Assembly (NCBI RefSeq): GCF_000739895.2
Contig: NZ_BBJS01000063.1
Coordinates: forward strand, 1-64,000
Direction: 5' to 3'
Source of the DNA: Sphingomonas paucimobilis NBRC 13935
GTDB taxonomy: Bacteria; Pseudomonadota; Alphaproteobacteria; Sphingomonadales; Sphingomonadaceae
Length of the DNA: 64,000 nt
Shown here: piece after piece, positions 25,604-32,859 of the stretch
How the letters are laid out: each line of letters begins with the position of its first letter
Numbering within the stretch: the first letter of the stretch is position 1
Notes under the pieces: generated by a model
Told to the model about the DNA's origin: nothing
What the model saw: only the letters and a program-made list of their open reading frames with translations
Databases searched by the model: none
Translations under genes and position numbers: made by a program

Positions 25604-26578
25604 ATGGCAGGAAATCGAACAGCGAAACGCGTCGTCATAACCGGTGCCTCCAGTGGCATCGGCGCGGCGACGGCCATTGCGTTCGCCAGGCAGGGCGCGC
25701 GCTTGATGCTGGCCGCACGAGGGCAAGCGGGGCTCGACGATATTGCCGCGAAATGTCGTGCCGTGGGCGGGCAGGCCCATGTCCGGGTCCTCGACGTAAC
25801 CGACGCGCCAGCCGTCGCCGAATTTGCGGCCGAGGCAGCCGAGACGCTTGGGGGGATCGACGTCTGGTTCAGCAATGTCGGCGTGGGAGTCGTCGGGCGG
25901 TATGAAGACGTACCGATCGCGAACCACGCGCAGGTCGTCGCCTCCAATCTGCTCGGCCATATGAATGACGCGCACGCGGTATTGCCGATCTTCCTGGCAC
26001 AGGATCATGGCATTTTCATCAACATGATCTCGGTCGGTGGGTTTGTCGCGACCCCCTATGCGGCCGCCTATGCAGCCAGTAAATTCGGGCTGCGCGGGTT
26101 TAGCGAGGCGTTGCGCGGGGAGCTGTCGAAGCACCCGCGCATCCACATCTGCGACGTCTATCCGACCTTCGTCGATACGCCCGGCATCGATCACGCCGGG
26201 AATTACACGGGTGTGAAGCTGTCGCTACCCCCCGGTTCGCTGACGCCGGAAACCGTGGCCAAGGCGGTCGTCCGCCTTGCCGATCACCCGCGCAATACGA
26301 CCGCGGTCGGTGCCCCCGCGATCGTCCTGAAGCTGAACCAGTTGCTCATCCCCAATCTGGCGGCCGGAATCATGAACGGCTTCATGGACAGTTGGACCAG
26401 CAAGGCCGATGGTGGTGGAGACAGTAGCGGCGCGCTGTTCACGCCACCCGCAACACCCAGTGGAGTCGATGGCGGTCGGCGCCACCCCGAACGGCGACGG
26501 AAGGCTGGCATCATGGGCGTGAGTGCCGCGCTCGGTGGTCTCGCCGTGATCAGCGCATTGGCGATGCGCCGCCAATAG
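25604..26578 (+). CDS. SDR family oxidoreductase with C-terminal extension
   Basis: This 324-residue short-chain dehydrogenase has the cofactor loop TGASSGIGAATAIAFARQGA near residue 10, a catalytic Ser in NMISVGGFVATP, and the YxxxK pair in AAYAASKFGLRG. Its C-terminus extends past the usual 250 residues. It passes through a Ser/Gly/basic linker and ends in a hydrophobic helix (IMGVSAALGGLAVISALAM), which may anchor it to a membrane. The ATG at 25604 with GAGGTGAA upstream is better than the GTG at 25595. Substrate is unknown. Confidence 0.87.
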   Translation: MAGNRTAKRVVITGASSGIGAATAIAFARQGARLMLAARGQAGLDDIAAKCRAVGGQAHVRVLDVTDAPAVAEFAAEAAETLGGIDVWFSNVGVGVVGRYEDVPIANHAQVVASNLLGHMNDAHAVLPIFLAQDHGIFINMISVGGFVATPYAAAYAASKFGLRGFSEALRGELSKHPRIHICDVYPTFVDTPGIDHAGNYTGVKLSLPPGSLTPETVAKAVVRLADHPRNTTAVGAPAIVLKLNQLLIPNLAAGIMNGFMDSWTSKADGGGDSSGALFTPPATPSGVDGGRRHPERRRKAGIMGVSAALGGLAVISALAMRRQ

Positions 26579-26669
26579 CCTCGTCCTCGCCCTATCGATG
26601 CCCGCCGCTATCGGCATATGGGACGATCGGATGTCGAGGGCGTTACCTATCTGAAATGAGGAGGAAATG

Positions 26670-26870
26670 ATGACCGACGACAAAAGCAAGCAAGGCCAAC
26701 AAGATCGTAGCAGGGTCGCTGGCGAAGAACCCTATGAAGTCGCGTATTTTGCTTCGAAGCATGGGCTATCTCAGGGGCAGGCTCGCGAATTGATCGAGCG
26801 TATCGGCAATGATCGCGCCGAGCTGGACGCTGCAGCGGAAAAACTGACGGGTCGACGCGGCGCTGGATGA
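26670..26870 (+). CDS. DUF3606 domain-containing protein
   Basis: This small acidic/basic protein of about 66 residues has the DUF3606 pattern EPYEVAYFASKHGLSQGQAR, then ELIERIGNDR. It is a helical domain seen in many short proteobacterial proteins, often near stress genes. An AGGAGG box precedes two consecutive ATGs; the second (26670) has better spacing, the first is at 26667. Function is unknown. Confidence 0.8.
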   Translation: MTDDKSKQGQQDRSRVAGEEPYEVAYFASKHGLSQGQARELIERIGNDRAELDAAAEKLTGRRGAG

Positions 26871-27008
26871 AACGGCTTGGCCGGTCGCTTGAATATTCCT
26901 AGCGCTCGCAGCCGCTTTTGGACGCGTATCGCCTGATCGCCAAAACACCTGGCCCCCATGCGCTGCTCGCCACCTTGGGCCGTCCGTCCACAACCGGAAC
27001 TTGTGAGT

Positions 27009-27974
27009 ATGGCCACCACGCCGTCACCCCTGAATGATAACTCGAACCGAGACGGGACCGACGGTTGGTGCATCCCCATGACGCGGGCGACCAATGATTG
27101 GGCGGCTTCCGTGCCATTTGCGCGCAAGTTCGGCCGTGCACCTCTCACGCCACACCATCCCGATGCACTGATCAACGACGTCATTTACGACCGGATGGTC
27201 GATCCGAATTGGTCCGTGTTACAACGGACCTTTGTGGACAAGGAAACGGCTAAGGCCGAGGCACAGCGACGTTTCCCCACCCTCCACGTCCCGGAGACGC
27301 TGGCCGTCATGCCGGTCGAGACATTGACCTCGCCCGAGGAACTCTTCGACCGGCTTCATCCGTATATCGATACGGACGCCGTCGCCAAGCCGACCCATGC
27401 CAGTGGCGGCGTCGTGTTCCTGCGCGATCTCGTTGATCCTGTGGCTTTGCGTGGACTATATGACCTGGCTTCGATCGATTACGCCGCGATCCTGCGCGAA
27501 ATGCAATATTGGCGACTGCCGCGAAAGATCATCGTCGAAACGCTGATACCGGCGCATCGCTCGGGACCGCCCGACGATTACAAGTTCCATTGCATCCATG
27601 GCGAGCCGCTATTGTGCCAGATCGACCATGGGCGGTTCGAACACCCGTGGAGCCGTTTGTTCCATGTGCCGCAATTCGATGCGATGGACGAAAGCGATGG
27701 CCTGACCGCGCCAAACGGTTTCGCCATGGCGACGCGCGACCGGCTGGATACGATGATCGCCGCCGCCCGAGCGCTATCGGCGCCGTTCGAGTTCGTCCGC
27801 ATCGACCTGTACGACGGTCGCGACGGCATCTATTTCGGAGAACTCACCTTCACGCCCGCCGCGTCGCTGGGCATCGCGCCATCCAGCGCCGGTGTTCATC
27901 GGGAAACGGCGACGCACCATATCTATAGCCGCACCCTCATGGACGCGCTCCGCAAGGCGTGGAAGGCGATCTAG
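27009..27974 (+). CDS. TupA-like ATP-grasp protein
   Basis: A protein of about 321 residues has the TupA-type ATP-grasp layout used in some teichuronopeptide and capsule ligases. An N-terminal entry reads DRMVDPNWSVLQRTFVDKE. Lys in VAKPTHASGGVVFL and KIIVETLI would bind ATP. DDYKFHCIHGEPLLCQID and VRIDLYDGRDGIYFGELTF supply the metal-binding acidic residues. It presumably joins a carboxylate to an amine on a surface glycan or peptide. No glycan cluster adjoins it, so it looks like an orphan. The start is uncertain; ATG 27009 is the closest to the conserved region, with an earlier ATG at 26958. Confidence 0.72.
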   Translation: MATTPSPLNDNSNRDGTDGWCIPMTRATNDWAASVPFARKFGRAPLTPHHPDALINDVIYDRMVDPNWSVLQRTFVDKETAKAEAQRRFPTLHVPETLAVMPVETLTSPEELFDRLHPYIDTDAVAKPTHASGGVVFLRDLVDPVALRGLYDLASIDYAAILREMQYWRLPRKIIVETLIPAHRSGPPDDYKFHCIHGEPLLCQIDHGRFEHPWSRLFHVPQFDAMDESDGLTAPNGFAMATRDRLDTMIAAARALSAPFEFVRIDLYDGRDGIYFGELTFTPAASLGIAPSSAGVHRETATHHIYSRTLMDALRKAWKAI

Positions 27975-28784
27975 CCCCCTTCGATCAGCGCCTTGATCCG
28001 CGTCGCCATGGCTTCCATGGCAAAGGGCTTGGTCATGACATGCATACCCGGTTCGAGCTGCCCGTTGCCAACCGCGGCATTCTGCGCAAAGCCGGTGATG
28101 AACAGGACTTTCAAATCAGGTCGGGTCACCCGGGCAGCATCGGCCATCTGACGCCCATTCATCCCACCCGGCAAACCGACATCCGAAACCAGAAGATCGA
28201 TCCGCACATCGGATTGCAGAACGCTCAGCCCCGCCGCTCCGTCGGCCGCCTCGATCGCGGTATAACCCAGTTCTTCCAGCACGTCGGTGACCAGCATTCG
28301 CACCGATGGCTCATCATCGACGATCAGCACGGTCTCGCCCGACCTGGCGGGGGGGCATCGGCCAGGTCGGCGACATCGTCTTCCGCCTCGGCGCGGCCGA
28401 TATGCGCGGGCAGATAGATACAGACGGTCGTGCCCTGTCCGGGATGGGAATGGATGCGAACGTTGCCACCCTACTGGCGGGCAAAGCCATAGATCATCGA
28501 CAGGCCAAGGCCGGTGCCGACGCCGATCGGCTTGGTAGTGAAGAACGGGTCGAACGCCTTGGCGACGACATCGGGCGTCATCCCGGTCCCCGTATCGGAC
28601 ACGCACACGGCGACATAGCGCCCCGGCTCCATTTCGTGGAAACGTGCCATGCGTTCGTTCAGTATCCGATTGGGCGCTTCGATGGTTAGCTTCCCCCCAT
28701 CCGGCATCGCGTCCCGTGCGTTGATGCAGAGATTGAGCAGGGCATTTTCCAACCGATTGGGATCTACCAGAGCAGCCCATAGAT
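27971..28784 (-). pseudogene. hybrid histidine kinase/response regulator, C-terminal remnant
   Basis: On the minus strand the ATPase domain of a sensor kinase is plain: VDPNRLENALLNLCINARDA (N box), VSDTGTGMTPDVV (G1) and FFTTKPIGVGTGLGLSMIYG (G2). Directly after GFARQ there is a TAG codon where relatives have Ser. Translation past the stop continues correctly (GGNVRIHSHPGQGTTVCIYL). A shift then occurs at a 7-base G/C run near 28351. The receiver domain resumes in another frame (TVLIVDDEPSVRMLV; phospho-Asp in LLVSDVGLPGG) and ends at 27971. Sensor and dimerisation parts are missing. It is fused upstream to an unrelated kinase remnant. Confidence 0.8.
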
Positions 28785-29170
28785 CCGCCTGCGCGACATA
28801 ACGGGTATGGATGCGGACAGAAAGACGATGCAGGTCGACGTGCACGACAGGGCGTGACGTCGTGGCGATCGACTGAAGGCGCGGAAAAGGCGGCCTCGGC
28901 GGTGCGGCGGCGGTTCTCCCCTTCCTCACAAAGTCGTCACGGCCGAGCAGCAACGCGATGTCGCCGTGATTGCCGAACATCAGGCCCGCGAACGCGACGA
29001 GGCGAGTAAGAATCGCTACGGGCCACCGCCCAGCACACCCTTAATTTCCCGCGCCAGTTGCCATCGAACGACACGGCGATACCCCGCGCGCTAGCCGCTT
29101 CGGCGATGGCAGTTTTGGCAGCTATGGGGCCCAGTGCCGGGGTGATGCCCGAGAGATGCAGCCGATCGCC
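28785..29170 (-). pseudogene. 2-keto-3-deoxygluconate kinase (PfkB family) remnant
   Basis: The minus strand shows the middle of a KDG-kinase-like sugar kinase: RLHLSGITPALGP and ARGIAVSFDGNWRGKL (29170-29042). After a frameshift near 29030 it continues with LTRLVAFAGLMFGNHGDIAL, LLGRD and PRLQSIATTS, then LHRLSVRIHTR, ending near 28790. There it runs directly, in frame, into histidine-kinase sequence. The substrate-binding N-terminus and the catalytic C-terminus (GxGD) are absent. Family identity rests on these stretches; the region up to 29390 is too eroded to assign. Confidence 0.65.
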
Positions 29171-29389
29171 CCCCCATCCGCCCCCGCGCCAATGTCACGC
29201 CCCCAAAGACAATCCGGACGAGGTCTCCGACCTGATCCCGCTGGTCCATCCAGGAGATCCACCGCATCGTCCATCCGGCCGGTCCAGCACCGTATCGAAC
29301 CTCGCCACATCGTCGCCCGGTCATGCTGGCGACATGCACGTCAGGCCACCGCGCAATGCGTCCACAGCCAATCAAAAACACATGTAATG

Positions 29390-29992
29390 CTAGTCCGGCA
29401 CACTTATGCGCGGTGTACCGGTTTTCTGTGCAAGGATGACGTGCCACCGGGCTCGGCGGCCTATGGTCCGTATCCGCCAGGAAGCATCGGTCAGGCGCAG
29501 AAAGCGCTCCTGAATAGCGGCGGCATGCTGCGCAAAGTCGTAATAGTCGATACGGTGATGCGCCAGCACCAGACGTCCTCCCGGCCGTAGCGCTTCGGCG
29601 ACGCTGGTCGCGACATGCCGCATCGCGCGAGGCGACAGATAATAGAGCAGTTCGGCAATGACGATCGCATCATAGTCCCGCCGGGGGAGCCGGGCGGGCA
29701 GTGCCAGCGTGATCGCCTGCGCGCGGGGCCAGGATGCGATCGCCCGCGCGGTCAGGCGGGTGCCCTCCCCCGTACCCTCCGTCGCATCCAGCCGAAGCGC
29801 GCGTGGGGCGATGGCGCGGCTGTTCGATCCATTGCCGCTTCCCAGTTCCAGGACCCTGCCCAGCGGACCTGGGCCGAGCGCGTGCAGGATCGCCGCGCGC
29901 TTCACCGCCTCATCCCGGTTGGAGAAGGTTCGCCAGGGGTCCTCGTCCGCCGCGAACTTCGCGGCAAAGCCGCTGAGGTCGATCGCCTTCAT
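29390..29992 (-). CDS. NodS-like class I SAM-dependent methyltransferase
   Basis: This 200-residue methyltransferase has motif I as VLELGSGNGSNSRAIA near residue 47, and DYDAIVIAELLYYLSPRAM and LRPGGRLVLAHHRIDYYDF further on. The organisation and spacing match the NodS group, which N-methylates the free amino sugar of lipochitooligosaccharides after deacetylation. The ATG at 29992 overlaps the stop of the PIG-L deacetylase gene (ATGA). It is the last gene of a four-gene operon. That it acts on an amine exposed by the neighbouring deacetylase is inference from family and context. Confidence 0.8.
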   Translation of the reverse strand: MKAIDLSGFAAKFAADEDPWRTFSNRDEAVKRAAILHALGPGPLGRVLELGSGNGSNSRAIAPRALRLDATEGTGEGTRLTARAIASWPRAQAITLALPARLPRRDYDAIVIAELLYYLSPRAMRHVATSVAEALRPGGRLVLAHHRIDYYDFAQHAAAIQERFLRLTDASWRIRTIGRRARWHVILAQKTGTPRISVPD

Positions 29993-30642
29993 CGCCTTGC
30001 CTCGACGAAATGCTCGACCGGATGGGCAAAGACCTCCAATTCATGCCGGGCGATGGAAAAGCCCTGAGGATCGTCGGTGATCGCGCCCAATTGGGTCCGA
30101 TGCACCCGGATCAGCGACCGCTTCGCCGCCGCGCCGCGCGATAGCGAGACAGTTCGACCACGCGCCGCCATCCGGCGCTGCGGCGGCCAGACCTGATAGG
30201 TCAGGCGCCGTCCATCATAACGGAAGGCCTGAAGCACCATCGCAACCGCTCGGTGATCGGGATGCGCATCCGTAACGGCGGGGCCGACCAGCAAATCCAT
30301 GTCCGGGTGATGGCGAAGTTGCCGATGCAGCCCTTTGCGGCAACGGTTATGAGCGTCCGGCAAACCCCCATCCGGCAGGCGCAGGAACGTCACCGCGCCC
30401 TTGTAGACGCCCAGACGGCGCAGCGCGTGCCGCGTCTCCCGCTCCCGCGCGGCGATCAGGCGAGCTGAGGGCCATTTCTCGCTGTTCGGATGCGATGCCG
30501 CCCCGTCGCTGACCACGATGACCCGTACTTTGCTGCCCTGCCGCTGCAAGGCGTGGATCAGTCCGGCCGCCCCGATCACCTCGTCATCGGGATGCGGTGC
30601 GACGATGATCGCCTTTCGAACGCCTCCAAGCCTCAGTCTCAC
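29989..30642 (-). CDS. PIG-L family (LmbE-like) deacetylase
   Basis: This 217-residue zinc-dependent amide hydrolase has the signature APHPDDE at residues 15-21 supplying zinc ligands and the catalytic Asp. The second conserved stretch, VTDAHPDHRAVAM, is near residue 125. The family removes N-acetyl groups from amino-sugar conjugates such as GlcNAc-PI, mycothiol precursors and bacillithiol precursors. It overlaps both neighbours by ATGA (29989-29992 and 30639-30642). Next to a GT2 enzyme and a NodS-like methyltransferase, it most likely deacetylates a sugar placed by the operon's glycosyltransferase. Confidence 0.88.
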   Translation of the reverse strand: MRLRLGGVRKAIIVAPHPDDEVIGAAGLIHALQRQGSKVRVIVVSDGAASHPNSEKWPSARLIAARERETRHALRRLGVYKGAVTFLRLPDGGLPDAHNRCRKGLHRQLRHHPDMDLLVGPAVTDAHPDHRAVAMVLQAFRYDGRRLTYQVWPPQRRMAARGRTVSLSRGAAAKRSLIRVHRTQLGAITDDPQGFSIARHELEVFAHPVEHFVEARR

Positions 30643-31634
30643 AGAGATGGTACCAGGAGGCCCTGTTGCGCCGCCCGCCCGACCCGAAGGCGTTGGGCAT
30701 CGGGGGCCGGCTGGCGCAGATAGACGGCCAGATCGCTGAGCAGGGCCGATAGCGGATGCTGCACGAACTGCCCGGCCAGCCCCACCGCCTCCCGCGCGAC
30801 CATGATGGCGCGCTCGGCCGCATCGGTCACGGCCAGCCGTGCGGCGGCGACCCGCGCCAACCGCGCCTCATCCCCGGCCGTTTCCTCGAACCACAGCCGC
30901 GCCGTCCTCCTCAGGATGGCCGCCGCGCTATCCGCCAGCCCGAACAATTCGGCCAGACGCGCGGATTGGAAGGGATCCTCGGCGCGCCCCGTCTCCACCA
31001 GATGAGCACGGGCCTGATCGAAAATCCCGGCCATACCACCGGCATGGACCGCCACGAACCGCAACGCCCCGCCGCTGAAAAAGGGCTCGCGGGCATAAAG
31101 GCCGGGCGCGCCGATCCGATCCGCCTCCTCGATCAACGCGCCATCCCACCGGACCTGATGCGTTTCGGACCGCTGCATGCCCGTCACCCGCCACCAGTCG
31201 CGATCGATCAATGGCACGACCCGCGCCAGATCGAGCAGCAGCAATTGCGGACCGCTTGGCCTATCCACCGTGACCAGCGCGTGGCTCAAGACCCCGGCAC
31301 CCGATGCGTAGCTCTTACCACCGGTCAGCCTATCGCCATCCAGCCGCACCGCCTCTCCCGCCAGCGACGCATTCCACACCCCGAGCGTTGCACCTTTCGC
31401 GAGCAGATATTTCAGCCGATCGACCTGAGTCGTCGATCCGTAACGCTGCACGATCTGGACCGCATCGACATGCCCCTCGACCAGGCGGCCGAGCGGCAGA
31501 TCACGACGGCCGATGTCGTATAGGCGCGTCAGCAGCGCGATATAATCCCCGGCGGACTGCGGATCGCCGGGGGGATGATCCGCCCAGCCGGACTCCGCAA
31601 TCGCGCTTTGCAGGCTGACGGCCATGGCGCTCAT
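30639..31634 (-). CDS. acyl-CoA dehydrogenase-like protein
   Basis: A 331-residue protein with acyl-CoA-dehydrogenase architecture, shorter than the usual 380 or so. It has a helical N-terminus, a mid beta-domain (about 95-185) where GDRLTGGKSYASGAGVLSHA corresponds to the flavin-contacting stretch, and a C-terminal helical bundle (about 200-320). The catalytic Glu cannot be placed with confidence, so it may be a diverged flavoprotein. The ATG at 31634 overlaps the glycosyltransferase stop (ATGA). Its role here is unknown; acting on a carrier- or sugar-linked acyl group is only a guess. Confidence 0.72.
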   Translation of the reverse strand: MSAMAVSLQSAIAESGWADHPPGDPQSAGDYIALLTRLYDIGRRDLPLGRLVEGHVDAVQIVQRYGSTTQVDRLKYLLAKGATLGVWNASLAGEAVRLDGDRLTGGKSYASGAGVLSHALVTVDRPSGPQLLLLDLARVVPLIDRDWWRVTGMQRSETHQVRWDGALIEEADRIGAPGLYAREPFFSGGALRFVAVHAGGMAGIFDQARAHLVETGRAEDPFQSARLAELFGLADSAAAILRRTARLWFEETAGDEARLARVAAARLAVTDAAERAIMVAREAVGLAGQFVQHPLSALLSDLAVYLRQPAPDAQRLRVGRAAQQGLLVPSL

Positions 31635-32740
31635 GCCGCGATGTCGCACCATCGGGTTTCCAATTCGGTCAGGATATCTTCCGCCTCCGATAGTGAGACC
31701 ATGCCGGCATGGACCGGGGGCGCCGGGACGACGCGCATCGCGAATGCCTCTGCATTGGGGCAATCCCGGGCGACCCCCAGCAGGTGGTCCGCGGTAAGAC
31801 CAAGCCGCTCGCCCAGTATGATACGGACATCGCTGCGGTCCATCATGGCGAAGCTCCGCCGAGCATCCGCCTGGCCCCGCCATTGCCATGCCGCGCCGCG
31901 CGGATCGGCCAGGACTGGCTGCTCGCCTTGGTCGAGCGCGCGCAGCAGGCCCGCCAGCCCCCCTGCGATCCGCCCCTGACGGCGAGAGGATGTCTCCACC
32001 ACCATCGCCGCGTCGCGACGGACCCGCAACCCGCCACGCGCCGCATCGTCGAGCAACCGAGCGTCCTCGCCGGAGGGAAGCGGCACGAAACCTCCGATCA
32101 TGCGATAAGAGGATGCCCGTATCGCCATATTGGCACCGCCGCTGAAATGATGAGTGTCCCGCGCCTCCCACGGTACCGGGTCGATGGCGCGCCTGTATCG
32201 GTGCAGCCGGTCATAATAATGCTCGATCCGGCATTGCTGGGCATCGGCCGCGCCATGGATGCGAATGATGCGCCCCGCGACGACCTCCGCCTCTCGCAAA
32301 CCCCTGCGCCCCGCCACGATCCAGTCGCGATGCGGCCGGCTGTCGGCGTCGGTCGTGAGCAACAGCCCTTCGCGTCCGGCGAGAAGGTCCAGGCCCATTG
32401 CCAGCGCGGCGCGCCTGGCGCCCCCCGCATTGGGCTCCCCGCCCCGGCCACCATGCGCGACGGTCAGGCGGAAAGGCAAGGTCGGGCCGATCTGGCTGAG
32501 CAGCTCGACGCTGCCGTCCGCGCAATCGTCAAGATAAAGGCAGACGTGCAACGCGTCGCAATCGATGGACAATTGGCCGATGGCCGCAAACAGGCCCGGT
32601 AACATCGCCTCCTCATTGCGAGCAGGGATGCAAATGATCACGGGCGCGTCATCAAGCAGATCCGTCCTCCTCTGCACCGGCGGCCAAGATTCCGAAGACG
32701 CAAAAGCCGCCGGGACCGGACCGCCAATCCCGATCAACAT
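31631..32740 (-). CDS. glycosyltransferase family 2 protein
   Basis: This 369-residue GT-A-fold transferase is first in a four-gene operon. It opens with VIICIPARNEEAMLPGLFAA, has a nucleotide-binding region CLYLDDCADGS, and has the metal motif LLLTTDADSRPHRDW (DAD). GGANMAIRASSYRMIGGF then GEDARLLDD carries the expected acceptor-site residues and catalytic Asp. No membrane helices are seen, so it is not a processive synthase of the NodC type. The last 100 residues are extra and unassigned. It is divergent from katE across about 119 bp. Confidence 0.85.
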   Translation of the reverse strand: MLIGIGGPVPAAFASSESWPPVQRRTDLLDDAPVIICIPARNEEAMLPGLFAAIGQLSIDCDALHVCLYLDDCADGSVELLSQIGPTLPFRLTVAHGGRGGEPNAGGARRAALAMGLDLLAGREGLLLTTDADSRPHRDWIVAGRRGLREAEVVAGRIIRIHGAADAQQCRIEHYYDRLHRYRRAIDPVPWEARDTHHFSGGANMAIRASSYRMIGGFVPLPSGEDARLLDDAARGGLRVRRDAAMVVETSSRRQGRIAGGLAGLLRALDQGEQPVLADPRGAAWQWRGQADARRSFAMMDRSDVRIILGERLGLTADHLLGVARDCPNAEAFAMRVVPAPPVHAGMVSLSEAEDILTELETRWCDIAA

Positions 32741-32859
32741 TATGCTTCTACGCCAGTGGAGTCGACCATGCCTTGATCAATATCAAGCATTTAGTGGGAA
32801 GGCGAATGGGCGATCCGCGCGTTGGTATGGTGATCCCTTCAACAGCGAAAGACACCATC

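Noticed and set aside
29171..29389. Further N-terminal part of the KDG kinase pseudogene
   Set aside because: Several frames were read, but no stretch convincingly matches the kinase N-terminus; the segment is too eroded to assign.
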